Part shown: piece after piece, positions 43,450 through 52,784 of the stretch | Position numbering within the stretch: the stretch's first letter is position 1 | How the letters are laid out: each line of letters opens with the position of its first letter | DNA from: Mariprofundus sp. UBA1536 | Lineage (GTDB): Bacteria > Pseudomonadota > Zetaproteobacteria > Mariprofundales > Mariprofundaceae | Length of the DNA stretch: 64,000 bases | Assembly (NCBI GenBank): GCA_002323245.1 | Contig: DCPU01000002.1 | Span: 14,615-78,614 of the forward strand | Direction of reading: 5' to 3' | The notes under the pieces: model-generated | Seen by the model: the letters and a program-made list of their open reading frames with translations, nothing else | Told to the model about the DNA's origin: nothing | The model's database searches: none | Translations under genes and position numbers: made by a program

Positions 43450-44274
43450 ATGACCGCAACAACATACCAAACCATCAATCTCGCTACGATTCAGGCAGCT
43501 TTTCCCAAGCGCGCTATCGATGCCCACAAACAAAGCTTTGGCCATCTGTGGATTTATGGTGGCTCGATGGGGTTTACGGGGGCACCCAAATTGGCGGCTT
43601 CTGGCGCCATGGCAGTGGGCACGGGTTTGGTTAGTATCGCTTGCCCAGCAGAGGTTTACCCCATCATTGCCACCTCATCCATGGAAGTGATGGTACACCC
43701 GCAACCATCAGCCGACTTTTCAACGGCAACTGCTTTGCTCGCAGGGCCAGGTTGGGGCTCATCCCAAGCTGAACAACTCAATGACGTATTGCATGCCAAA
43801 CAAGCAGTGGTCTTGGATGCAGATGCTCTCAATATGATTTCCAGCGAAGAGCAACTGGAATATATACTCAGCAAACGTCAGGCGCTTAGTGTGCTTACGC
43901 CGCACCCTGGTGAAGCGGGCAGATTGCTTGGCATCGCAAGCAAGCAAGTGCAAAGCGACAGACAGGCAGCGGCCTTGGCTTTAGTTGAGCGTTACCATTG
44001 CTGGATTGTACTCAAAGGATTTGAAACTTTGATAATTTCCCCTGAATTGGACATCTGGCTCAACCCCTTTGGCTCTGCCAAGTTGGCCACGGCAGGTACT
44101 GGCGATGTGTTAGCAGGAATGATTGGCGGCTTGCTGGCTGCAGCCCATCCGCCAGACATTGCTATTCCTGCGGCAGTCGGTTTGCATGGTTTGGCAGGCG
44201 AGCAGCGTGGTTGGTATCGCGCAGGGCAACTTGAAGGCATCATCGCCAACTTCGTTGAGAGTTATCAGCTGTAA
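43450..44274 (+). CDS. nnrD: ADP-dependent NAD(P)H-hydrate dehydratase
   Basis: Repairs hydrated NAD(P)H. The 274 residues form the ribokinase-like YjeF C-terminal domain only; the N-terminal NAD(P)HX epimerase half (NnrE), fused in E. coli Nnr, is absent. Motifs include WIYGGSMGFTGAPKLAASGAM, LLAGPGWGSS, VVLDADALNM, LTPHPGEAGRLLG and LATAGTGDVLAGMIGGLLA (catalytic GTGD). The start at 43450 has an AAAGG SD; an upstream ATG at 43399 would add 17 residues. Followed by the aldo/keto reductase and ABC genes on the same strand. Confidence 0.9.
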   Translation: MTATTYQTINLATIQAAFPKRAIDAHKQSFGHLWIYGGSMGFTGAPKLAASGAMAVGTGLVSIACPAEVYPIIATSSMEVMVHPQPSADFSTATALLAGPGWGSSQAEQLNDVLHAKQAVVLDADALNMISSEEQLEYILSKRQALSVLTPHPGEAGRLLGIASKQVQSDRQAAALALVERYHCWIVLKGFETLIISPELDIWLNPFGSAKLATAGTGDVLAGMIGGLLAAAHPPDIAIPAAVGLHGLAGEQRGWYRAGQLEGIIANFVESYQL

Positions 44275-44314
44275 GTGATTGGCTGCAAGTGATTGGCAAA
44301 CACAAGGAGTGAAC

Positions 44315-45349
44315 ATGGAATACAAAAGACTGGGTAACACCGATATCAATGTCTCCAGCATTTGCCTTGGCACCATGACCTTTGGCGAACAAAACAGCGA
44401 AGCTGATGCCCATGCTCAATTAGATTACGCCATCAGCCAGGGCGTAAATTTTATCGATACCGCCGAGATGTATCCTGTGGCACCACGCGCTGAAACCCAA
44501 GGAAAAACCGAAAGTTATATTGGCTCATGGCTGAAAAACCAACAACGCGACAAACTGATTGTGGCCAGCAAAATCACTGGCCCTTCGCGCGGCTTCACAT
44601 GGATTCGTGGCGGCCCGCGTGTGACAAAAGCGCATATTCAGGAAGCCATCAATGGCAGCCTGGAACGTTTACAAACCGACTACCTCGACCTCTACCAAAT
44701 CCATTGGCCCGACCGATATGTGCCCATGTTTGGCAGCAGCAGCTACGACAAAGCCAACGAACACAACACTGAAAGCATCCAACACCAGCTTGAAGCTTTG
44801 GCCGAGCTGGTCAAAGCTGGAAAAGTGCGGCATTTGGGGCTGAGCAATGAAACACCTTGGGGCGTGTGCGAATTTCAACGTTTGTCGAAGCAGTTAAGTT
44901 TACCACCCATCGCCACCATCCAAAACGCATATCACCTGATAAACCGCACCTATGAAGCGGGATTGGCTGAAGTATGCCATCATGAAAAAGTGGGGCTGCT
45001 TGCGTATAGCCCTCTGGCCTTTGGTCATTTATCGGGCAAATATATTGATGACCCCAAAGCTTCTGGGCGCATCACCTTGTTTCCGGCTTTTGGTCAGCGC
45101 TACACCAAAGTAAACGCCCAAAACGCAACTCAAGCTTATGTGCAAATCGCCAGAGAATCAGGCTTAACGCCTACGCAAATGGCGCTGGCTTTTGTAAATA
45201 GCCGCTGGTTTACCAACAGCACCATCATTGGCGCAACCAATTTGGCGCAACTGCAAGAAAACATAGCAAGTATCAACGTTCATTTATCAGCAGAAGTGCT
45301 AGAAAAGATTGAAGCCGTTCACCTTCGATTCCCCAATCCTGCCCCATAA
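44315..45349 (+). CDS. Aldo/keto reductase, Tas-like
   Basis: NADPH-dependent TIM-barrel oxidoreductase. The ATG at 44315, 7 nt after AAGGAG, gives 344 residues. It begins MEYKRLGNTDINVSSICLGTMTFG. The catalytic tetrad is visible: Asp and Tyr in DTAEMYP, Lys in VASKIT, His in QIHWPD. The TWIRGGPRVTKAHI insertion and a conserved LGLSNETPWG match E. coli Tas. The NADP-binding end (IIGATNLAQLQENI) is present. Natural substrate unknown. Located between nnrD and an ABC exporter whose ATG lies 3 nt after its stop. Confidence 0.9.
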   Translation: MEYKRLGNTDINVSSICLGTMTFGEQNSEADAHAQLDYAISQGVNFIDTAEMYPVAPRAETQGKTESYIGSWLKNQQRDKLIVASKITGPSRGFTWIRGGPRVTKAHIQEAINGSLERLQTDYLDLYQIHWPDRYVPMFGSSSYDKANEHNTESIQHQLEALAELVKAGKVRHLGLSNETPWGVCEFQRLSKQLSLPPIATIQNAYHLINRTYEAGLAEVCHHEKVGLLAYSPLAFGHLSGKYIDDPKASGRITLFPAFGQRYTKVNAQNATQAYVQIARESGLTPTQMALAFVNSRWFTNSTIIGATNLAQLQENIASINVHLSAEVLEKIEAVHLRFPNPAP

Positions 45350-45351
45350 GC

Positions 45352-47226
45352 ATGAAACCCAAAGACGATAAAACTGCAGCCTTCGATGCCAATGCCGATG
45401 GCGAATCGCGCAACAACTGGCAAACCCTCAAAGGTTTAGCTGCATACCTTTGGCCAGCAGAGCGCCCTGATTTAAAACAGCGGGTGTTTTGGGCTATGGT
45501 GTGTTTGGTATTGGCCAAAGGCATCAATGTCTATGTGCCCTTCTTCTACAAAGATGCCGTGGATGCGTTATCGGTAGAAGCATCCTTGCTGGCTATGCCC
45601 TTGGCTTTGATATTGGCCTACGGTGGCGCGCGGATTTTGGCGCAATTTTTTGGTGAGTTTCGCGATTTTATCTTTATTCGTGTGGCGCAATATGCCAAAC
45701 GCGCTATTGGCTTGAATGTATTCCAACATTTGCATGCCCTCTCGCTGCGCTTTCATTTGGAGCGACAAACGGGCGGCTTATCGCGAGTGATTGAGCGCGG
45801 CACCAACGGTATTCAATTTATACTTGGCTTCACCCTATTTAATATCTTGCCTACCTTGCTTGAGATTGTGCTGGTCACCATTGTCTTGTTCTATATGTAC
45901 GATTTTAAATTCGCCGCCGTCACCTTTTTCACCATCTTTGCCTACATCGCCTTCACACTTTCCATCACCGAATGGCGCTTAAAATTCCGCAAAGAAATGA
46001 ATCAAAAGGATTCTGAAGCCAACACCAAATCCATCGATAGCCTGATTAATTACGAAACCGTCAAATACTTCGGCAACGAAACCCACGAATACAAACGCTT
46101 TGAAACCTCACTGGCAGGTTACGAATCCGCCGCCATCAAAGGCCAAGAAAGTTTATCCATTCTCAACGTCGGCCAAGGCGCCATCATTGGCATTGGCTTG
46201 GTTATTGTCATGCTCATGGCCGCCAACGGTGTGGTCGAAGGCAGACTGACCATCGGTGATTTTGTGTTGGTGAACACCTTCCTCATTCAATTGTATTTAC
46301 CACTCAATTTCCTCGGTTTTGTTTACGGTCAAATTCGCCAAAGCCTGATTGATATGGACAAAATGTTTGAGCTACTGGATGTAACCGCCGAAATCAAAGA
46401 TGCGCCCGATGCCAAAGATTTAGTGGTGCACCAAGCCGAGCTGGAATTTAAACATGTCAGCTTTGCCTATTCATTCGATCGCCCCATCCTCAAAGATATC
46501 AGCTTTAAAGTGGAAGCTGGCAAAACCGTAGCCATCGTTGGCCCCAGCGGTTCGGGAAAGTCCACCATCTCAAGACTGTTGTTTAGGTTTTACGATGTGG
46601 ATTCAGGCATCATTTGCATTGATGGCCAGTCGCTGCGCGATGTGCGCCAAGCATCCTTGCGCAAAAGCATTGGTATTGTGCCGCAAGATACCGTGCTGTT
46701 TAACGATTCGATTGCCTACAATATCCTCTACGGCAACCCTGAAAAAACCCAAGAAGACGTGGTGGAAGTGGCCAAGCTGGCTAGAATTCACGACTTCATC
46801 CAATCGCTGCCGCAAGGTTACGACACTGCAGTGGGCGAGCGCGGCCTCAAACTATCAGGCGGCGAAAAGCAGCGCGTCGCCATTGCCCGCACCATCCTCA
46901 AAAACCCAAGCATTTTACTCTTCGATGAAGCCACATCCGCTTTGGATTCCAACACGGAAAAAGAAATCCAAGCATCCTTGCGGCATGTTTCCAAGGGCAG
47001 AACCACGCTGGTCATCGCCCATCGCCTTTCCACCATTGTCGATGTGGATGAAATTTTGGTGCTCAAAAAGGGCGAAATCATCGAAAAAGGCAACCACCGC
47101 CAACTCCTAGCACTCAACGGGGAATACGCCCAAATGTGGCAACGCCAACAACAAGCCCGCACTTACGAAGAAAAATTGCATGAAGTATTGGAAGAAATTC
47201 CTCATAGCCCGACCCAAAATTCATGA
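45352..47226 (+). CDS. Atm1/HMT1-type ABC exporter (fused TM and ATPase)
   Basis: Half-transporter that works as a homodimer. The 624 residues have six membrane helices (about 45-330) and one nucleotide-binding domain: Walker A GPSGSGKST, Q-loop IVPQDTVLF, signature LSGGEKQR, Walker B ILLFDEATSALD and the H-loop AHRLST. The segment NFLGFVYGQIRQSLIDMDKMFELL before the ATPase is typical of the Atm1/HMT1 class. In mitochondria and some bacteria these export glutathione or glutathione-metal/persulfide species. That specificity is inferred. No SD is seen, so translation is probably coupled to the aldo/keto reductase. Confidence 0.88.
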   Translation: MKPKDDKTAAFDANADGESRNNWQTLKGLAAYLWPAERPDLKQRVFWAMVCLVLAKGINVYVPFFYKDAVDALSVEASLLAMPLALILAYGGARILAQFFGEFRDFIFIRVAQYAKRAIGLNVFQHLHALSLRFHLERQTGGLSRVIERGTNGIQFILGFTLFNILPTLLEIVLVTIVLFYMYDFKFAAVTFFTIFAYIAFTLSITEWRLKFRKEMNQKDSEANTKSIDSLINYETVKYFGNETHEYKRFETSLAGYESAAIKGQESLSILNVGQGAIIGIGLVIVMLMAANGVVEGRLTIGDFVLVNTFLIQLYLPLNFLGFVYGQIRQSLIDMDKMFELLDVTAEIKDAPDAKDLVVHQAELEFKHVSFAYSFDRPILKDISFKVEAGKTVAIVGPSGSGKSTISRLLFRFYDVDSGIICIDGQSLRDVRQASLRKSIGIVPQDTVLFNDSIAYNILYGNPEKTQEDVVEVAKLARIHDFIQSLPQGYDTAVGERGLKLSGGEKQRVAIARTILKNPSILLFDEATSALDSNTEKEIQASLRHVSKGRTTLVIAHRLSTIVDVDEILVLKKGEIIEKGNHRQLLALNGEYAQMWQRQQQARTYEEKLHEVLEEIPHSPTQNS

Positions 47227-47484
47227 ACCGCGAAGTACGCGAAGTTACGCAAAGTTTATGAGGCAGACCAACCCCTTGTTATAGCTGCGCCGGAACGTCA
47301 GACATAAAAAGGAGCAAGTATATTTTCCTGCTGGGAGCAAGATAATATATGCGAACATATGCCGCTATTCCCCTAAATGTTCTCTAACACCTTATTTTTC
47401 TTTGCCTTCTTCAAATCCATCTACTAACTTAAATAAAACAGGCCACTTTTTTAAAGCAGTTTTATTTTGGAGCGAAACATAACC
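47227..47484. other. Non-coding gap before the Mrr gene
   Basis: 258 bp. It contains a short degenerate tandem (CGCGAAGTACGCGAAGTTA, 47229-47247) and two direct copies of GGAGCAAG (near 47312 and 47334), each followed by an AT-rich run. Base composition becomes AT-rich toward the Mrr start. No tRNA, IS end or integrase was seen, so the insertion route is not evident. Confidence 0.4.
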
Positions 47485-48366
47485 ATGGAAATCCCTAAGT
47501 TTAACGAAACATTCCTGCCAATTCTCGAAGTTCTAAATAATGGAAAAGTCATTAAAAGCCGTGACCTTTTAAATATCGTTGAAGAACGTTTTTACTCTCA
47601 GCTTTCAAAAGAAATGCTCGATAAAACAACTAAAAGTGGCGATAGATTGATTGAAAATCGTATTGGATGGGGCAAATCATACCTAAAGAAAGGCGGATTT
47701 GTGCATTACCCTCAAAGAGGTTTTGTTCAAATCACAGAAAAAGGACTCACTGCAAGTAAAGAAAATATTACCCTTCAAAATATTCAATCCAATGTAATTT
47801 CTTTTTACGAGCCTGAAGCAAAGGGAGCTTCAAGTGATGCAATAATTGAAAGCAGCGCCAGCCCTCAAGACTTAATTGATTCGGGCTTTGAGCAAATTGA
47901 AAAAGAAGTAAAAAATGAGCTTTTAGCAAAACTCAAAGAAGTTGACCCTTATTCATTTGAAAAAATTATTCTAATTTTACTTAAAAAAATGGGCTACGGT
48001 GATTTTATTGAAACATCCAAGTCGGGTGATGGCGGTATAGATGGCATTATCAACCAAGACAAGCTTGGCTTAGAAAAAATTTACATTCAAGCCAAGCGCT
48101 ATAATGAAAGTAAAGTAAGAGAAACTGATATTCGCAACTTTATCGGCGCGATGAGCGGCGATACTCGCAAAGGGATATTTGTAACAACCTCAACTTTTGA
48201 TGAAAAGGCAAAGGTTAAAGCCCGCGACGCTCACCATGTCATTATTTTGCTCGATGGATCAAAGCTAGTCGATTTAATGCACAGCTATAGTGTAGGTGTT
48301 CAAACGAAAAACATTTATGAAGTAAAAGCGCTAGATATTGATTTTTTTGAATCGGAAGAAATTTAA
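47485..48366 (+). CDS. Mrr-like type IV restriction endonuclease
   Basis: Probable methylation-dependent DNA endonuclease. The ATG at 47485 gives 293 residues. An N-terminal winged-helix Mrr_N domain (residues 1-95, with WGKSYLKKGGFVHYPQRGF) is followed by a PD-(D/E)XK nuclease domain (155-285). Its catalytic pattern is GDGGIDG then YIQAKRY (D...QAK), as in Mrr. The gene is visibly richer in A/T than its neighbours, with many AAA, AAT and ATT codons, and no modification methylase accompanies it. Both fit a horizontally acquired solitary defence gene. Its stop overlaps the stop of the convergent frnE-like gene. Confidence 0.9.
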   Translation: MEIPKFNETFLPILEVLNNGKVIKSRDLLNIVEERFYSQLSKEMLDKTTKSGDRLIENRIGWGKSYLKKGGFVHYPQRGFVQITEKGLTASKENITLQNIQSNVISFYEPEAKGASSDAIIESSASPQDLIDSGFEQIEKEVKNELLAKLKEVDPYSFEKIILILLKKMGYGDFIETSKSGDGGIDGIINQDKLGLEKIYIQAKRYNESKVRETDIRNFIGAMSGDTRKGIFVTTSTFDEKAKVKARDAHHVIILLDGSKLVDLMHSYSVGVQTKNIYEVKALDIDFFESEEI

Positions 48367-49016
48367 TCCTTAGTTTCGGCCAACTCTTCAAGGATCCGCG
48401 TGTAGTTTTCTACCCCCTGCGCACCAGTCACCAAGTGATGCTGGTTGAAGATAATCGCTGGCACACCGCGTATACCCTGATTCATCCAAAACTCCTCAGC
48501 TGAGCGCACTTCTGTGGCGTACCGTTGATTAGCCAATACAACCAACGCTTCACCCTTATCCAGACCAATCTCATCGGCCACATCGGCCAAGACGCTATTG
48601 TCTGAGAGGTTGCGCCCATCAGTGAAATGGGCAGCAAAGAACGCCATTTTCAAATCGTGTTTACGGCCTTGCAAATCAGCCCAGTGCATCAGCTGATGCA
48701 CATTGAAGGTGTTGTGCATACGCATGTCTTCGGCGTAGTCAAACGTAAAACCCAATTCCTCGCCCATTCGGGTCAAGCGCTCACGATTGGCATCCGACTG
48801 CGCCTTGGTGGAGCCATATTTTTCAGCAAGATGCTCAGTAATGTTCTGACCTTCAGGCGGCATATCGGGATTAAGCTCAAAAGGATGCCAACGAATCTCG
48901 TGCGGGGTGTTTGTCGCATCTAACGCAGCGGCCAGTTGCCGATAACCAATCACGCACCAAGGACACATCACATCCGATACAATATCAATTTGTAGTGTTT
49001 GCGATGGGATAGTCAT
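48363..49016 (-). CDS. DsbA-family oxidoreductase, FrnE-like
   Basis: Cytoplasmic thioredoxin-fold disulfide oxidoreductase/isomerase. The 217 residues lack a signal peptide. They begin with VSDVMCPWCVIGYRQL, placing the CPWC active site near residue 18, then HPFELNPDMPPEG and AFFAAHFTDGRNLSD, and end with the cis-Pro region IRGVPAIIFNQHHLVTGAQ. These match the FrnE/2-hydroxychromene isomerase-like DsbA subgroup. A strong SD AAGGAGA lies 6 nt before the ATG. Its 3' end overlaps the Mrr stop by 4 bp. Confidence 0.9.
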   Translation of the reverse strand: MTIPSQTLQIDIVSDVMCPWCVIGYRQLAAALDATNTPHEIRWHPFELNPDMPPEGQNITEHLAEKYGSTKAQSDANRERLTRMGEELGFTFDYAEDMRMHNTFNVHQLMHWADLQGRKHDLKMAFFAAHFTDGRNLSDNSVLADVADEIGLDKGEALVVLANQRYATEVRSAEEFWMNQGIRGVPAIIFNQHHLVTGAQGVENYTRILEELAETKD

Positions 49017-49102
49017 ACGCGTCTCCTTGATGGTGGGAATGGATGAAGAAGCTTGTGCCCTTTAAGACTGCAACTTAACAGATATAAACGGAGCAAAGGA
49101 AT

Positions 49103-49136
49103 CAAAAAGAAAAAGGCTACCCGTGGGTAGCCTTAA
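49103..49136 (-). terminator. Rho-independent terminator of yqeY
   Basis: A perfect 10-bp hairpin AAGGCTACCC/GGGTAGCCTT (49113-49134), which on the minus strand runs into TTTTTCTTTTT. It lies 25 bp beyond the yqeY stop. Confidence 0.85.
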
Positions 49137-49158
49137 AGATGCAACGATGCTGCGAGTT

Positions 49159-49602
49159 TTATTGCAAAGCAGCTTTAACGGCAGCGGAAACTTTACCCAT
49201 ATCCGCTGAGCCTTGGGCTTTGGGGCGAACAATGCCCATCACTGCGCCCATATCTTTCATGGATGTGGCGCCAGCTTCGGCAACTGCGGCTGCTACCAAG
49301 GCTGTGATGTCGTCATCGCTCATTTGCTCAGGCAAGTAAACTTCCAACACAGCGATTTCAGCCAATTCTTTTTCAGCAAGCTCTGCGCGGCCAGCTTCGG
49401 TGTATTGATTGGCAGAATCTTTACGTTGTTTAATTAGACGGCTGATCACCGCAAACACATCATCTTCTGCCAACTCAGCAGTTTTAAGCTCAATTTCTTT
49501 GTCTTTGATGGCAGCGCGCAACATGCGAATAGCGCTAAGGGCAGCGGCATCTTTGGCGCGCATGGCGGCTTTCATATCATCAGTAATACGTTGGATTAAC
49601 AT
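49159..49602 (-). CDS. GatB/YqeY domain protein
   Basis: Stand-alone homologue of the GatB tail domain that binds tRNA in amidotransferases; its free function is unclear. The ATG at 49602 gives 147 residues, the usual YqeY length: MLIQRITDDMKAAMRAKDA, LSAIRMLRAAIKDKEIE, IKQRKDSANQYTEAGR, EIAVLEVYLPEQMSDDD and GAVMGIVRPKAQG. A longer reading to 49677 is possible but unnecessary. Often neighbours rpsU, dnaG and rpoD; not here. Monocistronic with its own terminator. Confidence 0.9.
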   Translation of the reverse strand: MLIQRITDDMKAAMRAKDAAALSAIRMLRAAIKDKEIELKTAELAEDDVFAVISRLIKQRKDSANQYTEAGRAELAEKELAEIAVLEVYLPEQMSDDDITALVAAAVAEAGATSMKDMGAVMGIVRPKAQGSADMGKVSAAVKAALQ

Positions 49603-49737
49603 GGGGGGTTTTCTACCTTTTTGGTTGAGATTGGATGCGATGTTAGAGGGGCCTGTTGGGCATGCAAGGAAAAACACAATGAAACAAGATAAAACATGAC
49701 TAAAACTAGGGGTTTATTTTAATGGTTTCTTTAGTCT

Positions 49738-51426
49738 ATGTGGTTATGCTTCGCTCCCATGTTTTCATTCAATCAAACCCTAAAACCATTGTTAACGCGC
49801 TTTGGCTCTATGCCAGTCGCCATTCTTTTGCTGGTGTTGCTGGCCGTGGCTTCTGTCATTGGCACGGTACTTAAGCAAAACCAAGACCAAGCCGACTATC
49901 TGCACCAATTTGGTCCGGTATGGTATTGGACATTCCGCGCCCTTGGCCTTTTCGATATGTACCACACATGGTGGTTCCTCACCATTTTGGGTTTATTGAT
50001 GGCTTCGCTTGGTGCTTGTTTGTATAGAAACGTACCCCGCTTCTTGCAAGAAATGCGCAACCGCAAAGGCACGCTTTCGGACAACGCACGCAAGCATATG
50101 GAATACAAGTTTGATGTAACTTTTGATGATAAAGACAAAGCCGTCGCTACCGTTAAATCATCTTTGCCTGATTGGAAATGGTTGGAAACCGAATCCGCGG
50201 GCACCTTATGGCTGCGCGGCGATAAGGGCAGGTTCCACAAATGGGGCTACATCTCAGTACACACGGCGATGTTGGTCATTTTGGTGGGCGGCTGGATGAG
50301 TGTACAGTTTGGCTTCCGCGGTAATATGGCTGTGCCTGAAGGTGCATCTGAAAATGAAATCTCTTACCTCAGGGGCACTGGCGTTGAATACCTTAAAATG
50401 CCTTTTGAAGTGCGTTGCGATGAGTTCTCTATTAACTTCTTCTCTACTGGCGCACCATCAGAGTTTCGCAGCAAATTAACCATCCTTGAAGATGGTAAAG
50501 AAATGATGTCTTCAGACATCATTGTGAATGAGCCGCTTTATTATAAAGGCGTGCGTATTTACCAAGCTTCGTTTGGTGATGGTGGTTCCGATATTAAGAT
50601 GAACCTGTTTCGTCTCAATGGTGAAGGCACTGTCGATGTGGCCAACACCAAAGTGTACACCAAATTTGAAGATCCTTATTCGGATGTATCGATGGAAATT
50701 CGTGACTTCCGCCCCTACAACATTGAAAACATGGCTGCTGCTGGCAAACCCAAGAAGTTTAAAGATATGGGACCATCGGTTGATTTCGTGATTCGCGGCA
50801 AGGGCTTAAAACCTGTGTTGGTGCGTAGCTTTATGGAGCCTTTTTATCTCGAAGATAACAATCAAGGCAGCATGATTATGATTTCAAAAACAGGCGATGC
50901 GCGTGATTTTGAAACCTATATGTTGGGCCTAGATTTCTCGAACAAAAAAGAATGGGCATTGTTCCAATCGTTCTTGAATCGTTTACCGCGCACAGAAGGC
51001 GCAACCCAACAAGACAATTTGGCGGCATTCCGCGCGGCTTTGGATGAAGTGTATCCTGATGGCCGCCCTGATGACTTGCCCATGCTTGGCAATCGCGTGA
51101 TTCAATCCATGCAAGTATTGCCTGATATGCCTTGGCCGTTTGTGCCAATATTAGATAGTTTCGATCAAACCTATTACACTGGATTACAACTGGCCAAAGA
51201 TCCTGGCATGGATGTGGTCTGGATTGGCAGTGCGATTTTGGTGTTTGGCCTATGCATTATGTTCTATGTGGCCCATCGCAAGGTTTGGATCAAAGTGGTT
51301 GAGGATGAGGGTAAGGTAACGCTGCAAGTGACTGGTTTGAGTAACCGTAACCCGGTGGCTTTTGAGCAGGAGTTTGAAGACTTGAAAGAACAAATAAACA
51401 CAGCATATAAACAAGGAGCATCATAA
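49738..51426 (+). CDS. resB: Cytochrome c biogenesis protein ResB (System II)
   Basis: With CcsA/ResC, exports haem and ligates it to apocytochromes c. The 562 residues have membrane helices near the start (FGSMPVAILLLVLLAVASVIG, then YHTWWFLTILGLLMASL), the KWGYISVHTAMLVILVGGW helix, a large periplasmic domain (to about 490) and a last helix near 505-525. FHKWGYISVH and PFEVRCDEFSINFF are ResB-like. Two starts are possible, ATG 49738 and ATG 49759; neither has a strong SD. The next gene, ccsA, starts 1 nt after its stop. Confidence 0.92.
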   Translation: MWLCFAPMFSFNQTLKPLLTRFGSMPVAILLLVLLAVASVIGTVLKQNQDQADYLHQFGPVWYWTFRALGLFDMYHTWWFLTILGLLMASLGACLYRNVPRFLQEMRNRKGTLSDNARKHMEYKFDVTFDDKDKAVATVKSSLPDWKWLETESAGTLWLRGDKGRFHKWGYISVHTAMLVILVGGWMSVQFGFRGNMAVPEGASENEISYLRGTGVEYLKMPFEVRCDEFSINFFSTGAPSEFRSKLTILEDGKEMMSSDIIVNEPLYYKGVRIYQASFGDGGSDIKMNLFRLNGEGTVDVANTKVYTKFEDPYSDVSMEIRDFRPYNIENMAAAGKPKKFKDMGPSVDFVIRGKGLKPVLVRSFMEPFYLEDNNQGSMIMISKTGDARDFETYMLGLDFSNKKEWALFQSFLNRLPRTEGATQQDNLAAFRAALDEVYPDGRPDDLPMLGNRVIQSMQVLPDMPWPFVPILDSFDQTYYTGLQLAKDPGMDVVWIGSAILVFGLCIMFYVAHRKVWIKVVEDEGKVTLQVTGLSNRNPVAFEQEFEDLKEQINTAYKQGAS

Positions 51427-51427
51427 C

Positions 51428-52666
51428 ATGAATGCAGCAACAACGTTTTTTGGCAGTGAGGGTTCATTTTTTGAAGGACGCTTAGCGCACACAAGATTCT
51501 GGACTTATTTGGGTATCATCGCCGGTATGACTGGCTTGGCACTTTTTGGTGAAGGTGGTTATGTCGAAGACAACTACCTTTTCGAACTTTTTAGCAAACA
51601 AGGCGCAACTTGGTTAGCTGGTGGTGCCGTGCTTGGTTTTGCCTTGTCGTTCATCAAATCAGCAAGCAAATTCCGCGCTTTCCGTACTGCAGAAATGTTT
51701 GTGCCTTGGCTCGATGGCGCTGTGGTGATGCTGGCTTTGATGGGCATCTACACTTTGTTTGAGCCAACTTCTGCGATGATTACCTATGAAGACCAATCCA
51801 ATTTGGTGTCGGGTCGCATTGTCATGGCCATGAATGTATTGCTGCTTTTCTCAGCCATTTGTTACATCGCCCATTTGTTTGCTCCAGCTTCGTTTATTGG
51901 TCAGTTGGCCACTTTCACAGCTTGGGCTGGCGTGTATGCCGGTGGCTCAGCATTGTTGTTGCGCTGGTATGAATCTTACTTGTTGATGGGTGGCGATATT
52001 GGTCATGCTCCAGTATCGAACCTATATGAAGTATTTATTTTATTATTCTGCGTGATTTGTGTGATTTATTTAACCCTTGAAAGCCGCCACCAGGTGCGTG
52101 GCTTGGGTGCATTTGTATTGCCTATCGTGGCAGCAGGCGTGTTCTTCTCGATTTGGTTGGAATCTATCGGCCAGGCTGACATCAAACCTTTGGTACCTGC
52201 TCTGCAATCGTATTGGATGAAAATCCATGTGCCTTTGAATTTTGTGGGTTATGGCGCTTTTGCTGTAGCTTGTGCTGCGGGTGCCGCTTGGTTATTGCGC
52301 AATCGCATCGAACAGCGCAATCCAAATTCAGCCATGCTCGCTGTGTTCCCTAGCTTGAAAATGCTTGATCAACTTTCATACAAAGCTGTAGCAATTGGTT
52401 TCCCTGCATTTACCTTGGCGACCATTCTTGGTGCAGCATGGGCTGCTGAAGCTTGGGGCGGTTACTGGTCTTGGGATCCAAAAGAAACTTGGGCATTGAT
52501 TGTGTGGTTGGTCTACGGTGCATATTTGCACGCACGTTTCTCTCACGGTTTGCATGGTAAAACATTGGCATGGTGGGCTGTGATTGGCTTCTTGGTCACC
52601 ATCTTCTGCTTTATTGGTGTAAACATGTACTTGTCCGGCTTGCACTCTTACGGACAGCTCACCTAA
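51428..52666 (+). CDS. ccsA: Cytochrome c biogenesis protein CcsA/ResC (System II haem channel)
   Basis: Polytopic haem-handling synthetase subunit. The 412 residues contain about ten membrane helices and the tryptophan-rich WWD-type motif WAAEAWGGYWSWDPKETWALI near residues 337-360. Flanking histidines in YLHARFSHGLHG and MKIHVPLNFVGY correspond to external haem ligands. An SD AAGGAG lies 11 nt before the ATG, inside the end of resB. System II here implies that c-type cytochromes are made, consistent with the CASCH protein of the pilus block. Confidence 0.93.
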   Translation: MNAATTFFGSEGSFFEGRLAHTRFWTYLGIIAGMTGLALFGEGGYVEDNYLFELFSKQGATWLAGGAVLGFALSFIKSASKFRAFRTAEMFVPWLDGAVVMLALMGIYTLFEPTSAMITYEDQSNLVSGRIVMAMNVLLLFSAICYIAHLFAPASFIGQLATFTAWAGVYAGGSALLLRWYESYLLMGGDIGHAPVSNLYEVFILLFCVICVIYLTLESRHQVRGLGAFVLPIVAAGVFFSIWLESIGQADIKPLVPALQSYWMKIHVPLNFVGYGAFAVACAAGAAWLLRNRIEQRNPNSAMLAVFPSLKMLDQLSYKAVAIGFPAFTLATILGAAWAAEAWGGYWSWDPKETWALIVWLVYGAYLHARFSHGLHGKTLAWWAVIGFLVTIFCFIGVNMYLSGLHSYGQLT

Positions 52667-52710
52667 GACAAATGTTGATGGCGGCAACGTATGCACTTTT
52701 GTTTCATGCA

Positions 52711-52741
52711 AAAAACCAAGGTGCAAAGCCTTGTTTTGTGT
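52711..52741 (+). terminator. Weak terminator candidate after ccsA
   Basis: CAAGG (52717-52721) pairs with CCTTG (52729-52733) across a 7-nt loop, then TTTTGTGTTT. The short stem makes it tentative. Confidence 0.4.
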
Positions 52742-52784
52742 TTGCGTTGCCTGCCATTGATTCTGCTTCACCCCTGAACCACCG

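Noticed and set aside
47227..47260. CGCGAAG/TACGCGAAG tandem as a repeat array or CRISPR
   Set aside because: Only two or three imperfect short copies, no spacers and no cas genes.
47227..48366. Complete restriction-modification or mobile island around Mrr
   Set aside because: No methylase, specificity subunit, integrase, transposase or flanking tRNA was found; the neighbours are ordinary chromosomal genes.
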